Part shown: positions 7,998 to 16,876 of the stretch, one piece after another
Layout: each line of letters begins with the position of its first letter
Numbering within the stretch: position 1 is the stretch's first letter
Assembly (NCBI GenBank): GCA_905199445.1
Contig: CAJKGK010000005.1
Coordinates: forward strand, 62,001 to 126,000
Direction of reading: 5' to 3'
From: an uncultured Lachnospiraceae bacterium
Lineage (GTDB): Bacteria > Bacillota > Clostridia > Lachnospirales > Lachnospiraceae
Length of the DNA: 64,000 bases
The notes under the pieces: generated by a model
Seen by the model: the letters and a program-made list of their open reading frames with translations, nothing else
Database searches by the model: none
Told to the model about the DNA's origin: nothing
Translations under genes and position numbers: made by a program

Positions 7998-8807
7998 ATG
8001 TTGAAAAAAGATGCGCCAATCGGTGTGTTTGATTCTGGTGTGGGCGGTCTGACCGTGGTTCGGGAACTGATTCGCCAGCTGCCCTCTGAAAATGTTGTAT
8101 ATTTTGGTGACACGGCCCGTGTCCCCTACGGCAGTAAGTCTCAGAAAACGATTATCGGTTATACTCGGCAGATTATTCATTTTTTAAAAACCCAGAATGT
8201 GAAGGCCATTGTGATCGCATGTAACACTGCCAGCGCATTTGCCTTGGATGCGGTAGCCAGCGAAGTCGATATTCCCATGATCGGTGTTGTCCGTCCCGGC
8301 GCCAGTGTGGCTGCCAATGCGACAGTAAACGGTAATATTGGTGTTCTGGGAACCGAGGGTACGGTAAACAGTGGAATTTATACAAGAGTTCTCCATGAAC
8401 ACAACCCGGCCTTAAATGTCATCGGAAAAGCCTGCCCTTTGTTTGTTCCTCTGGTGGAGGAGGGCCTGTGGGAGGATCCGGTAACCGATGAGATTGCGTC
8501 AAGATACTTAAAGCCAATGAAAGAATCTAATATTGATACACTCATTTTAGGCTGTACCCATTATCCTTTGATTCGCAGCACGATCAGACGCCTTATGGGG
8601 GATGGCGTGACTCTTGTCAATCCTGCGTATGAAACCGCTGTAAGTTTAAGAAGGCTGCTGAAACAGGAAGGCATTTACAGGAACAGCGGCATACCGGAAT
8701 ACCATTTTTACGTCAGTGACGGTGCAGAAAAATTCAGTTCCTTTGCAAATTCAATTTTGCCGGTTGAACTGGTAGAGACACAGCTTGTTCCCATCGATGA
8801 ATATTAA
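7998..8807 (+). CDS. murI: Glutamate racemase
   Basis: Makes D-glutamate for peptidoglycan. 269 residues. N-terminal PIGVFDSGVGGLTVVREL, first catalytic Cys in VIACNTASAFALD, second in LILGCTHYPLI. Strong AGGAGGGG ribosome site. Same operon as ddl and the DUF1934 gene. Confidence 0.97.
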   Translation: MLKKDAPIGVFDSGVGGLTVVRELIRQLPSENVVYFGDTARVPYGSKSQKTIIGYTRQIIHFLKTQNVKAIVIACNTASAFALDAVASEVDIPMIGVVRPGASVAANATVNGNIGVLGTEGTVNSGIYTRVLHEHNPALNVIGKACPLFVPLVEEGLWEDPVTDEIASRYLKPMKESNIDTLILGCTHYPLIRSTIRRLMGDGVTLVNPAYETAVSLRRLLKQEGIYRNSGIPEYHFYVSDGAEKFSSFANSILPVELVETQLVPIDEY

Positions 8808-8857
8808 ATGCAGGCCAGTGGTTGTGGTCTGAACAGTCATGGAAAGGAAGTTTATTT

Positions 8858-9304
8858 ATGACCAAAGATGTCATTGTATCCATCAGCGGCATGCAGTTTG
8901 ATACACAGGGAGATACGCCGCTGGAGGTGATTACAGTGGGGAATTATTATTATAAAAACGGAAAACATTACATATTATATGATGAGATGCTTGATGACAG
9001 CGGTGTAGAGACTAAAAATACAATCAAAATTTCCGGAGATCGGGTTGATGTGATCAAAAAAGGGCAGAATAACGTGCATATGGTTTTCGAACCTTACCAC
9101 AAGAATATGGCCTGCTATCAGACGCCTTATGGCAGTATGATGATTGGAATCAATACTCTGGGGATCACGAAAGAAGAAGATGAGCTTAATATTCGTACAA
9201 AAATTGACTATGCGCTGGAGGTCAATTATGCGCATATGTCTGACTGCTCCATTGCGATTAATATTAAATCCAAAGACGATAAGGACTTTAGTCTTGGAAT
9301 GTGA
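8858..9304 (+). CDS. DUF1934 (YwiB-like) beta-barrel protein
   Basis: 148 residues from the ATG at 8858, which has AAAGGAAG 8 bp upstream; an earlier in-frame ATG at 8822 lacks such a site. The sequence, rich in beta-strands (VIVSISGMQF, NTIKISGDRVDVIKKG, LEVNYAHMSDCSIAINIK), fits the DUF1934/YwiB family of small calycin-like proteins of unknown function common in Firmicutes. No signal peptide. Position after ddl-murI suggests a link to wall metabolism or only co-transcription. Confidence 0.8.
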   Translation: MTKDVIVSISGMQFDTQGDTPLEVITVGNYYYKNGKHYILYDEMLDDSGVETKNTIKISGDRVDVIKKGQNNVHMVFEPYHKNMACYQTPYGSMMIGINTLGITKEEDELNIRTKIDYALEVNYAHMSDCSIAINIKSKDDKDFSLGM

Positions 9305-9389
9305 TTTCAGTGATGAGACAATGTTCATGGTTTCTGACACAGGATTTTTGAAGTAAATAAAGAAATTGAATATTTTTACCAAAAAAAAC

Positions 9390-9417
9390 TTCAAAAATGT
9401 CGAAAATATGGTATAAT
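9390..9417 (+). promoter_or_regulatory. Extended -10 promoter upstream of the cytidylate-kinase-like gene
   Basis: TGGTATAAT (9409-9417) is an extended -10 with a perfect TATAAT. TTCAAA at 9390-9395 is a weak -35 with a 16-bp spacer. The gene starts 61 bp downstream. Confidence 0.75.
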
Positions 9418-9478
9418 AGCTGCATACACTAGTGACGATTATTATACGTGCCCTTTTGGACGGATGGGAGGATATATT

Positions 9479-10102
9479 ATGGCAGGTAATCTTATTATTG
9501 CAATTAACAGACAATATGGCAGCGGCGGCAAGGAAGTCGGAACAAAACTGGCAAAGGCGTTAAATATTCCGATTTACGATCAGGAGATTCCGGAGATGGC
9601 TGCAAAAAAAAGCGGAATCCGGAAGGACTACTTCGAAAAGGTTGATGAGAAGCCTACAGACAGCTTTTTATATGCGCTGGCGATGAATACATTTTCCATG
9701 GGCGGGGCGATGAATCCTTTTGATAATACGCTTTCCAGTGACCGCCTATTTAACATTCAGGCTGAGGTGGTCAAAGATATTGCAAAGCAGGGGCCATGTG
9801 TAATGATTGGCCGATGTTCCGAATACATTCTCAGAGATGAAGAAAAATGTGTCAGTGTTTATATCTGCAGTCCTATGGAAAAGCGAATTCAAAGAATTAT
9901 GCGGTTATATAATCTTTCGGAAAAGGAAGCCACAAAGGTTATCAACTCCACGGATAAAAAGAGGGAAAGCTATTATGGCTATTATGCCGGAAAAGATTGG
10001 ACCGCATGTGCCAGCTATGACTTATCTATTGATACCGGAGCGCTGGGGATCGATAATGCGGTGGAACTTATTAAAAAATATATAGATTTAAAATACAAAT
10101 AA
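9479..10102 (+). CDS. Cytidylate kinase-like family protein
   Basis: 207 residues, P-loop NTPase. IIAINRQYGSGGKEVGTKLAKAL at the N-terminus is the modified Walker A of the cytidylate kinase-like family (Cytidylate_kin_2), distinct from housekeeping Cmk. GPCVMIGRCSEYILRD and the Arg-rich lid KRIQRIMRLYNLSEKEA follow. Phosphoryl transfer to a nucleotide is likely, but the true substrate of this family is not established. ATG 9479 has GGGAGG 7 bp upstream. It stands alone with its own promoter. Confidence 0.85.
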   Translation: MAGNLIIAINRQYGSGGKEVGTKLAKALNIPIYDQEIPEMAAKKSGIRKDYFEKVDEKPTDSFLYALAMNTFSMGGAMNPFDNTLSSDRLFNIQAEVVKDIAKQGPCVMIGRCSEYILRDEEKCVSVYICSPMEKRIQRIMRLYNLSEKEATKVINSTDKKRESYYGYYAGKDWTACASYDLSIDTGALGIDNAVELIKKYIDLKYK

Positions 10103-10186
10103 GCAGTTTCCTGTCAGAATTACCCAAAATTATCTGAATGAATATATTTTTTGTCAGCGGATATTTTAATTTTATGATGAATGCGT

Positions 10187-10192
10187 TATAAT
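10187..10192 (+). promoter_or_regulatory. -10 element of the fba promoter
   Basis: Perfect TATAAT at 10187-10192, 32 bp before the aldolase start. I see no good -35 at the proper distance (the expected place is T-rich), so only the -10 is supported. Confidence 0.5.
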
Positions 10193-10223
10193 TATAACAA
10201 ATAAAATATTTGGAGGAAAAATT

Positions 10224-11087
10224 ATGTTAGTATCAGCAAAAGATATGTTGACAAAGGCAAAAGCAGGCCACTATGCAGTTGGTCAGTTCAATATTAATAA
10301 CCTTGAGTGGACAAAGGCTATTCTTTTAACTGCTCAGGAATTAAATTCTCCTGTAATTCTCGGTGTATCTGAAGGTGCCGGAAAATATATGACAGGTTAC
10401 AAAACTGTTGTAGGTATGGTAAACGGAATGCTGGAAGAATTAAACATTACAGTACCTGTAGCACTTCATCTGGATCACGGCAGCTACGAAGGATGCTTAA
10501 AGTGTGTTGAAGCCGGTTTTTCTTCAATCATGTTTGACGGTTCCCATTATCCGATTGAAGAAAACGTTGCTAAGACAACAGAATTAGTAAAGATCTGTGC
10601 TGAAAAAGGAATGTCCCTTGAAGCAGAGGTTGGCTCCATCGGCGGCGAAGAAGACGGTGTTGTAGGCATGGGCGAGTGTGCAGATCCTCAGGAATGTAAA
10701 GCTATTGCAGATCTGGGCGTAACGATGCTTGCAGCCGGTATCGGTAATATCCACGGCAAATATCCGGAAAACTGGGCTGGTTTAAGCTTTGAAACACTGG
10801 ATGCCATTCAGGCTCTGACAGGTGATATGCCGCTTGTACTTCACGGCGGTACAGGTATCCCTGCAGATATGATTCAGAAAGCCATCTCTCTTGGTGTTGC
10901 AAAAATTAATGTTAATACAGAGTGTCAGCTGGCTTTCGCAGATGCTACACGTAAATACATTGAAGCCGGCAAGGATCTTGAGGGCAAAGGCTTTGACCCA
11001 CGTAAACTTCTTGCACCTGGTTTTGAAGCAATCAAGGCTACAGTTAAAGAAAAAATGGAATTATTCGGTTCCGTTGGCAAAGCGTGA
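10224..11087 (+). CDS. fba: Class II fructose-bisphosphate aldolase
   Basis: Zinc-dependent aldolase of glycolysis/gluconeogenesis. 287 residues. VALHLDHGSYEGCLKCVEAGFSSIMFDGSH contains zinc and substrate ligands; LEAEVGSIGGEEDG, the zinc-binding HGGTGIP and INVNTECQLAF are the other family blocks. Strong GGAGG ribosome site. Tagatose-bisphosphate and ketose-bisphosphate aldolases are close relatives, but single-gene context and the match to Clostridial FbaA favour the glycolytic enzyme. Confidence 0.93.
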   Translation: MLVSAKDMLTKAKAGHYAVGQFNINNLEWTKAILLTAQELNSPVILGVSEGAGKYMTGYKTVVGMVNGMLEELNITVPVALHLDHGSYEGCLKCVEAGFSSIMFDGSHYPIEENVAKTTELVKICAEKGMSLEAEVGSIGGEEDGVVGMGECADPQECKAIADLGVTMLAAGIGNIHGKYPENWAGLSFETLDAIQALTGDMPLVLHGGTGIPADMIQKAISLGVAKINVNTECQLAFADATRKYIEAGKDLEGKGFDPRKLLAPGFEAIKATVKEKMELFGSVGKA

Positions 11088-11136
11088 GCTGGAATTTTTA
11101 AAACAAACAGATAATATATCTGGTTTTATGGAATTT

Positions 11137-11174
11137 ACGGCACAGAGTCTGATCACGGCTCTGTGTCGTTTTTT
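11137..11174 (+). terminator. Intrinsic terminator of fba
   Basis: Stem ACGGCACAGAG (11137-11147) with CTCTGTGTCGT (11159-11169), one wobble pair, then TTTTTT (11169-11174). Confidence 0.88.
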
Positions 11175-11275
11175 CATATAAATATTCAGACGAATATTGT
11201 TGGTACAGAAATATATTTGAGCAGTTTTGCTCAGGGGAAGCGCCAACTGAAATAATATAAAGGGGGATTTACAAA

Positions 11276-12052
11276 ATGGCTAAATTTATATGCAATATGA
11301 TTTCGTACACACTTCAGCGGACGGTTGACATTACAGTGATTATTCCGTCTCCGACGATTCCGGAATCCATGGGTATGGGTCCCGGAAAACCTTCGCATGT
11401 GCCTAAGGCGGATTACCCGGTGTTGTATCTTCTTCATGGGTTTGGCAATAATCATGCCACCTGGAGCGGCTACAGTAATGTGGAGCTTTATGCGGAGGAG
11501 CAGAATCTGGCAGTTGTTATGATTTCAGGGGAAAACAAGTTTTATGCCAATCATCCCGGTGATCCTTTTTACGATTTTATTGAAAATGAATTGCCGGAGT
11601 TTGTGACGGCTAATTTTCCTGTGTCTAAAAAGGTGAAGGATACGTTTATTGCCGGTCTGTCTATGGGCGGATACGGAGCGCTGATCCACGGCCTGGGAAA
11701 TCCGGAAAAATATGCTGCCGTTGGTTCTTTTTCAGGCGCTGTAAAAAAAGATGTGATTCCGGAAGGTATTGCACAGCTGAATCCTGATCTGTCACCGGAA
11801 AATATTGTGGACAAAGCCGTAGGCGAAGGCATCAGGCTTCCGGCACTGTATGTGGCCTGTGGACAGTCGGACTTTTTATATGATGCCAATCTGGAATTTG
11901 TGGATAAGCTTAAAAAATCCAGGGTCGATGTAACCTGGGTCAGTGTAGAGGGCTATGAACATGAATGGCGCTTCTGGGATATGCAGATTGAAGATTTCAT
12001 GAAATGGCTGCCAAGAACCGATTATTATGCGGGCAGCATAAGGAAAGTGTGA
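11276..12052 (+). CDS. Esterase family protein (alpha/beta hydrolase, EstA/esterase D type)
   Basis: 258 residues, no signal peptide. YPVLYLLHGFGNNHATWSG carries the oxyanion region, GLSMGGYGALIHGLGNP the nucleophile elbow (Ser in G-L-S-M-G), and GYEHEWRFWDMQIEDFMKWLP the His region near the C-terminus. This is the arrangement of tributyrin esterase EstA and S-formylglutathione-hydrolase-like esterases. A carbohydrate-ester or short acyl-ester substrate is likely; the actual substrate is unknown. It has a GGGGGG-type ribosome site and is monocistronic, bounded by terminators. Confidence 0.86.
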   Translation: MAKFICNMISYTLQRTVDITVIIPSPTIPESMGMGPGKPSHVPKADYPVLYLLHGFGNNHATWSGYSNVELYAEEQNLAVVMISGENKFYANHPGDPFYDFIENELPEFVTANFPVSKKVKDTFIAGLSMGGYGALIHGLGNPEKYAAVGSFSGAVKKDVIPEGIAQLNPDLSPENIVDKAVGEGIRLPALYVACGQSDFLYDANLEFVDKLKKSRVDVTWVSVEGYEHEWRFWDMQIEDFMKWLPRTDYYAGSIRKV

Positions 12053-12063
12053 CCCCATGAGTC

Positions 12064-12119
12064 AAGACCGGTTTTAGAGACCAGAATTGTTTGCTGGACT
12101 CTAAAGCCGGTCTTGCTTT
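12064..12119 (+). terminator. Intrinsic terminator of the esterase gene
   Basis: AAGACCGG (12064-12071) pairs with CCGGTCTT (12107-12114); an inner TTTAGAG/CTCTAAA extends the stem; GCTTTTT follows. The opposing PH-domain gene ends next to it. Confidence 0.85.
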
Positions 12120-12557
12120 TTAATCAAAATCATCTCCGTCATAACCGTAGTCAAAGCTGTCGTTGTCTGGGTTATTGCTTTCATACCGCCGGCTGCCGTA
12201 GATTTCGTTCCCTACAACCTTTTTGCGGGACCGGGACTGTTCGATAACCCGGGATAAATAATCCTTGACCTTTTTGGGGTCTTTAATATTTTTAAGGATC
12301 ACATCAGGCTCCATGTCTCCACGGGTGGCCAGGACAATGGTTCCTGTGCCGCATATTTTCTGACCCAGTGTTCGTATAAGACGCAGATCAATGATTCGAT
12401 AGAGCAGTGTCTCGTCGGTAACGGTTTTAAAAAGGCCGCTTTCAATATGGATCCGCTCTTTGTCAAGATAATATTTTGTAAAGCTAAATGGAAACCACAG
12501 CCAGTGCTTGCGGTCACTCCATACATATTCTCCAGCTGAGGAATTTTCCTGGATCAT
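12120..12557 (-). CDS. PH-domain (YdbS/bPH_2-like) protein with acidic tail
   Basis: 145 residues from the ATG at 12557, with AGGAGG 8 bp upstream. A beta-rich domain with FTKYYLDKERIHIESGLFKTVTDETLLYRIIDLRLIRT resembles the bacterial PH domain of the YdbS/YdbT type, which often sits at membranes. There is no membrane segment, and the last 30 residues are acidic and Asn/Asp/Tyr rich (DNDSFDYGYDGDDFD). The function is unknown. It is divergent from cardiolipin synthase; a membrane link is only inferred. Confidence 0.72.
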   Translation of the reverse strand: MIQENSSAGEYVWSDRKHWLWFPFSFTKYYLDKERIHIESGLFKTVTDETLLYRIIDLRLIRTLGQKICGTGTIVLATRGDMEPDVILKNIKDPKKVKDYLSRVIEQSRSRKKVVGNEIYGSRRYESNNPDNDSFDYGYDGDDFD

Positions 12558-12585
12558 AGCGTACACCTCCTGTTTGTTAAATTTA

Positions 12586-12614
12586 ATTATATACGACGAT
12601 AGACAGATTGTGAA
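12586..12614 (-). promoter_or_regulatory. Promoter of the PH-domain gene
   Basis: Read on the minus strand: TTCACA (12614-12609), 17-bp spacer, TATAAT (12591-12586), about 30 bp before the start. Confidence 0.65.
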
Positions 12615-12711
12615 GGTGATTTTGAAAAAATATGGCGGAGAACTTATAGGTCGAAAATTTAGGGGAAGACTTTAGGTGAAAGGCGGCACGCTCAGTGTAT
12701 GTGATTTTTTC

Positions 12712-12740
12712 TTGCATTGGGTTCCAATTGGTAATAAAAT
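12712..12740 (+). promoter_or_regulatory. Promoter of cardiolipin synthase
   Basis: TTGCAT (12712-12717), 17-bp spacer, TAAAAT (12735-12740), 53 bp before the cls start. It lies back to back with the PH-gene promoter, about 100 bp apart. Confidence 0.65.
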
Positions 12741-12793
12741 GGAATTACCCTTGAGTGCCGAGGGGAACTTTAGAGGAAACGAGGGGTGAAGAA

Positions 12794-14323
12794 ATGATAT
12801 TATTCAGGAAACGCCATGAAGGAATCACCCGGGCAGTGACGGTCGGAATTGCTGTTCTTTTGCAGGTTGTTGTAACGTATGTTTTAGCAAGTCTTTTGGA
12901 AGGCTACTTGCCGTGGTTTTATATTGTATTTCAGATCAGCAGTATTTTGCTTGTATTCGGACTTGTCAATGATGGGCAGACTTATAAGTATTTCTGGATT
13001 GTTATTGTCCTTGTTTTACCTGTTTTTGGCCTTTTTCTGTATTTTATGTGGGGAAGAAAGCGTAAAAACAGCAAAGAATACAGGCGGTTTAGAGCTGTCA
13101 CTGAGAAAGGACGGCAGTATAAAAAGCAGGAACCTGAAATTATTGAGGAATTTAAGGAACTGCATCCGAATAAGGCTCAGATTAGTCAGATGTTGATTAA
13201 TCGAGGGTTTCCCCTGTACAAGCATACAAAAGTCACATATTTTGATGTGGGTGAAAAAAAGTTTGATGCCTTATTTAAAGATATGGAGGCTGCTGAAAAA
13301 TTTATTTTTCTGGAGTATTTTATTATATTTGATGGACAGATCTGGCGGCAAATTAAAGACATCCTGGCACGAAAAATTCGTGAAGGCGTGGAAGTTCGCC
13401 TGTTGTTTGATGATTTTGGCAGCCTGATTATTAATACAGATGAATTTAGAGCCGAGCTGGCCAGACTGGGGATACGGTTTTGTGTTTTTTCGCCGATTCA
13501 TCAGGGAACTTCAAGGCTTACTTTTAATTATAGAAATCATCAGAAGATTGCAGTCATTGACGGAAAGATCGGTTATACCGGCGGTATTAATCTGGGGGAT
13601 GAATATGCCAATATTCAGAAGCGTTTTGGACATTGGAAAGATACGGCGGTACGGCTGGAAGGCGATGGTGTGTGGGGGCTTACCTCTATTTTTCTTGAAA
13701 TGTGGGAAGTTTCCAGAGGCTATGAGGATCTGGACTACACCAAATATAAGCTGACGCAGCCGTCAGAAATGCGGGGATATGTTCAGCCTATGGCAGACGG
13801 TCCTGCCAATAACCCCAGCAATCCTATCGAAGATACTTATACGCATATGATTAATAAGGCAAGGGATTATATTTATTTTACCACGCCATATCTTGTGCTT
13901 GAACAGAAAATGATTGAAGATTTATGCAGAGCAGCGCAAAGCGGTGTGGATGTCCGTATTATTACGCCCAGAATTTATGATAAGTGGTATGTCTATATGG
14001 TGACTGTGTCCAATTATGGGGTGCTGCTGAAAAATGGAGTAAAGATTTATGAGTATGTGCCTGGCTTTATTCATTCAAAAACTGTTGTTTCTGACGATGA
14101 GTGTGCGATCTGCGGTAGTATTAATATGGATTACCGCAGCTTTTATCTCCACTATGAATGTGGTGTGTTTATGAGTGAAAATGATGCCGTGCTGGATATT
14201 CGTGATGATATATTGAATACAATCCGGAAATGTGAACGTGTGACTTATGATATGTGGAAAAAACGGCCCATGCATCAACAAGTGATTCAATGGGTAATGA
14301 AGGTCTTTTCTCCGATACTGTAA
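12794..14323 (+). CDS. cls: Cardiolipin synthase (phospholipase D family)
   Basis: Condenses two phosphatidylglycerols into cardiolipin and glycerol. 509 residues from the ATG at 12794, chosen because GAGGGGTGAA lies upstream; an ATG at 12755 is in frame but has no ribosome site. Two N-terminal membrane segments (about 11-32 and 40-85) precede two PLD domains, each with an HKD motif: HQKIAVIDGKIGYTGGINLGD and HSKTVVSDDECAICGSINMD. Length and arrangement match bacterial ClsA-type enzymes. Confidence 0.95.
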   Translation: MILFRKRHEGITRAVTVGIAVLLQVVVTYVLASLLEGYLPWFYIVFQISSILLVFGLVNDGQTYKYFWIVIVLVLPVFGLFLYFMWGRKRKNSKEYRRFRAVTEKGRQYKKQEPEIIEEFKELHPNKAQISQMLINRGFPLYKHTKVTYFDVGEKKFDALFKDMEAAEKFIFLEYFIIFDGQIWRQIKDILARKIREGVEVRLLFDDFGSLIINTDEFRAELARLGIRFCVFSPIHQGTSRLTFNYRNHQKIAVIDGKIGYTGGINLGDEYANIQKRFGHWKDTAVRLEGDGVWGLTSIFLEMWEVSRGYEDLDYTKYKLTQPSEMRGYVQPMADGPANNPSNPIEDTYTHMINKARDYIYFTTPYLVLEQKMIEDLCRAAQSGVDVRIITPRIYDKWYVYMVTVSNYGVLLKNGVKIYEYVPGFIHSKTVVSDDECAICGSINMDYRSFYLHYECGVFMSENDAVLDIRDDILNTIRKCERVTYDMWKKRPMHQQVIQWVMKVFSPIL

Positions 14324-14330
14324 AAAGGAA

Positions 14331-14377
14331 AAATACTGTCTAACCGTGTTTGGGTATGCGGTTAGACAGTATTTTTT
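14331..14377 (+). terminator. Intrinsic terminator of cls
   Basis: Perfect 16-bp stem AAATACTGTCTAACCG (14331-14346) with CGGTTAGACAGTATTT (14359-14374), 12-base loop, T-rich tail. It lies between convergent genes. Confidence 0.92.
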
Positions 14378-14420
14378 CTATTGAAATGTGATTCACATTG
14401 ATGAAGCTCACATAGAATAC

Positions 14421-15302
14421 TTAAAATCGTGTGCGGTAGCCGCAGCGACGGCACAGGGGTTCCGTAATATTTTTGGTTCGAAAGCCTTCCAGGATACTGC
14501 GGCTGCGGGGGGTATTGAGAATCGTTTCCATGTTTTCGGTGAAAATATTACCTAAAGCAATGATCCCGTTGCCGTCCAGACAGCATGGGATGACGGTGCC
14601 GTCGCACAGAATGCCTAAATGGGTTTTAAGTCCCTGGCAGGTGCCGAAACTGCCAAAATCAGGCGCAAGAAGATCGGGCCACTGGAATTGGCGGTCAAAG
14701 CTTAAAAATATTTTTGGGGCCAGAGGCATGTCTTTTGTTCGAAAGTCTGAGGGACTGGAAGATCCGGTATAACCAAAGGCCTCGATCAGGCGGTTCAAAA
14801 GAGAACTGTTGTCATCATCGGACGCCTGATTCCATAGGCGGAAACATACAATGCTGCCAACTTTTGCATATGCGCGGGCAAATTCAATGGCCTGTGTGAT
14901 GTAACCATCGTAATCAAGGCCTGAAGGCAGACTGCCGGATTGGACGGTATTAGCCTCAAAACTGTGGAGCGAAATATTAATTTGCCGAACAGGCATGGCA
15001 AACAGGACTGGCTCAGTGGTTTTTAAAAGTGTGCCATTGGTTGTCAGATTCACCTGAAGCCCAAACTGAGCGGCAATTTCCAACAGCTGTTTTAGCTGTG
15101 GATGTAAGAGGGGCTCTCCTTTGACATGAAGGTAGATGTAATCTGTATATGGTCGGATTTTTTCAATGACCTGCCTAAACTGTTTGGGGGTCATCATGCC
15201 TGCCTCACGTTTAGTGGCAGGACAGAAACGGCAGGACAGGTTGCACTGATTGATGATTTCAATATATATTTTTTTAAAACGTTTTTTGGCCGGGCCAGTC
15301 AT
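14421..15302 (-). CDS. Radical SAM protein with SPASM-type C-terminal domain
   Basis: 293 residues. The radical SAM cluster motif CNLSCRFC lies near the N-terminus (about 16-23), followed by YLHVKGEPLLHPQL and LTTNGTLL. The C-terminal third carries further cysteines: TCQGLKTHLGILCDGTVIPCCLDGNG and PLCRRCGYRTRF, the pattern of a SPASM domain that binds extra 4Fe-4S clusters. Such proteins modify peptides or enzymes, but I cannot name the substrate. Its ATG overlaps the stop of the MATE gene (ATGA), so the two are coupled. No small peptide gene is evident nearby. Confidence 0.87.
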   Translation of the reverse strand: MTGPAKKRFKKIYIEIINQCNLSCRFCPATKREAGMMTPKQFRQVIEKIRPYTDYIYLHVKGEPLLHPQLKQLLEIAAQFGLQVNLTTNGTLLKTTEPVLFAMPVRQINISLHSFEANTVQSGSLPSGLDYDGYITQAIEFARAYAKVGSIVCFRLWNQASDDDNSSLLNRLIEAFGYTGSSSPSDFRTKDMPLAPKIFLSFDRQFQWPDLLAPDFGSFGTCQGLKTHLGILCDGTVIPCCLDGNGIIALGNIFTENMETILNTPRSRSILEGFRTKNITEPLCRRCGYRTRF

Positions 15303-16627
15303 GATATAACCTCCCTGCGGTCTGACCGGCGAATAAATACAGCGGCCATGATCAGTGTCAGCAGCTCAGTCACAGGCATGACAAGCCAAATGGATGTTGT
15401 ACCAAATACTGCCGGAAATATGAAGACAAACAGGGCAGACAAAACAAACCCACGCATTAAACTTAAAATCAGCGCCTGAAGCGCCTGGAGTGTGGACTGA
15501 AGGTAGGTTGTCAGTAAAACATTGACACTCATAAATACAAGAGCCGTGAAATAAAGGCGTATGGCCAGTGTGCCAAGCTCGGTGATTTCAGGTGTGGCAA
15601 TAACGAAGATATTGATAATGGCATGAGGGAACAGCCATCCTGTGCAGGTGAAAATCAGACCGAAAATAAATACGGTGATTAAAGCGATTTTTCTCAGGCT
15701 TCGTACCCGCTTTAGCTGTCTGGCGCCGAAATTGGCGGCCATTAAAGGCTGACCGGCCTGGGAGACGCCGTTAAAAAAGGAGTTGGCAATGAGCAGACTG
15801 TTGGAAATAATACTGTATACAACAATACCAGTATTGCCGATATATTTAAGAATCTGGACATTAAATATAAGAATCACAACACCCGAGGCGACATCCAGCA
15901 AAAAGCTGGAAATTCCTGCCTGAAAAATCTGAATTCCATTGCGGATCCAGGAACCGTAAAGCTTTGGCTTTAAGTTATTATTTTTGGAAATAAAATGGGT
16001 CAGCAGAATCAGAAGGTTTAATGCACTTCCGATCACTGTGGCGATTGCACCGCCGGCCATTCCCCAGTGAAAAATATAAATAAATACCAGATCCAGGATG
16101 ACATTGGTTACACCACCTGCGATTGTGGCAGCCATGGCACGTTTGGGCGCATGATCATTTCTTATAAAAGCCTGCAAAAAATTGGCGAACATGAAAACCC
16201 AGCAAAAGCCGGTAAGGTATCGGCCGTACTCAGCCACCATGGGATAGGAACTGTCTGTGGCACCCAGCATATACATCAAAGGCTTGAAGAAAATCTGGCT
16301 CAGCGCAAAAATGATGACGGCTGTAATGATGACCAGATGCAATGCGGTTGTAAAGTAGCCGCGTGCACGTTCGGGTGCATTGTTTCCATTGTTCACGGAA
16401 AAAAGGATGCCGCCGCCAATGCCGAAAAGTGTACCCAGCGCAAAATAGAATGAGAACAAGGGCAGTAAAATATTGAGGGCAGCGATACCGTCAGAACCGA
16501 CGCCTTTTCCGATAATAATGGAATCCGCCAGTATGTAGACACTGGTGACAAAGGTGGCGCTGATGGATGGCGTTAGATACTTGAAAAATAGTTTTTTTGG
16601 ACTGTCTTTAAGCAGATCAGCTGTCAT
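15299..16627 (-). CDS. MATE family efflux transporter
   Basis: 442 residues with about 12 hydrophobic segments. The start TADLLKDSPKKLFFKYLTPSISATFVTSVYILADSIIIGKGVG is typical of the NorM/MepA/DinF superfamily. These proteins exchange Na+ or H+ for cationic drugs, toxins or metabolites. AAGGGAGG ribosome site 7 bp before the ATG. It is first gene of a two-gene operon with the radical SAM enzyme; export of that enzyme's product is possible but unproven. Confidence 0.92.
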   Translation of the reverse strand: MTADLLKDSPKKLFFKYLTPSISATFVTSVYILADSIIIGKGVGSDGIAALNILLPLFSFYFALGTLFGIGGGILFSVNNGNNAPERARGYFTTALHLVIITAVIIFALSQIFFKPLMYMLGATDSSYPMVAEYGRYLTGFCWVFMFANFLQAFIRNDHAPKRAMAATIAGGVTNVILDLVFIYIFHWGMAGGAIATVIGSALNLLILLTHFISKNNNLKPKLYGSWIRNGIQIFQAGISSFLLDVASGVVILIFNVQILKYIGNTGIVVYSIISNSLLIANSFFNGVSQAGQPLMAANFGARQLKRVRSLRKIALITVFIFGLIFTCTGWLFPHAIINIFVIATPEITELGTLAIRLYFTALVFMSVNVLLTTYLQSTLQALQALILSLMRGFVLSALFVFIFPAVFGTTSIWLVMPVTELLTLIMAAVFIRRSDRREVIS

Positions 16628-16662
16628 TGGTTTTTCCTCCCTTAGATAAATTCAACCTTACC

Positions 16663-16691
16663 AGTATAGCATTGTTTCTGAGGATAGGCAA
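16663..16691 (-). promoter_or_regulatory. Promoter of the MATE-radical SAM operon
   Basis: Minus strand: TTGCCT (16691-16686), 17-bp spacer, TATACT (16668-16663) preceded by TGC, giving an extended -10. 36 bp from the start. Confidence 0.72.
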
Positions 16692-16721
16692 TGGGCTGGC
16701 GTCTTCTTGTGCCAGAGCCTC

Positions 16722-16750
16722 TTGTCAACTGAAGTCAGATCTGGTATTTT
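16722..16750 (+). promoter_or_regulatory. Candidate promoter for thiD
   Basis: TTGTCA (16722-16727), 17-bp spacer, TATTTT (16745-16750). A second possible -10, TATAAT at 16794-16799, lies inside the downstream repeat but has no matching -35. Confidence 0.45.
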
Positions 16751-16761
16751 ATTATATAGAC

Positions 16762-16801
16762 TCAGATGATAGTTATAGTCATCAGATGATAGTTATAATC
16801 A
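16762..16801 (+). repeat. 20-bp tandem direct repeat upstream of thiD
   Basis: Two adjacent 20-bp copies, 16762-16781 and 16782-16801, differing at one base (TCAGATGATAGTTATA is common to both). Each carries GATGA and, 9 bp on, TCATC as a loose inverted pair. The placement between the candidate promoter and the gene suggests regulator binding sites. Confidence 0.7.
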
Positions 16802-16876
16802 TAAAAAGACTGACGACTTTACAGGGTGTGAAGTATATGAACCAATTGATATTGTAACAGAAAGAAGGAAAGATAC

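Noticed and set aside
16627..16857. 76-residue plus-strand frame between the MATE gene and thiD
   Set aside because: It covers two promoters and the tandem repeat, and has no ribosome site.
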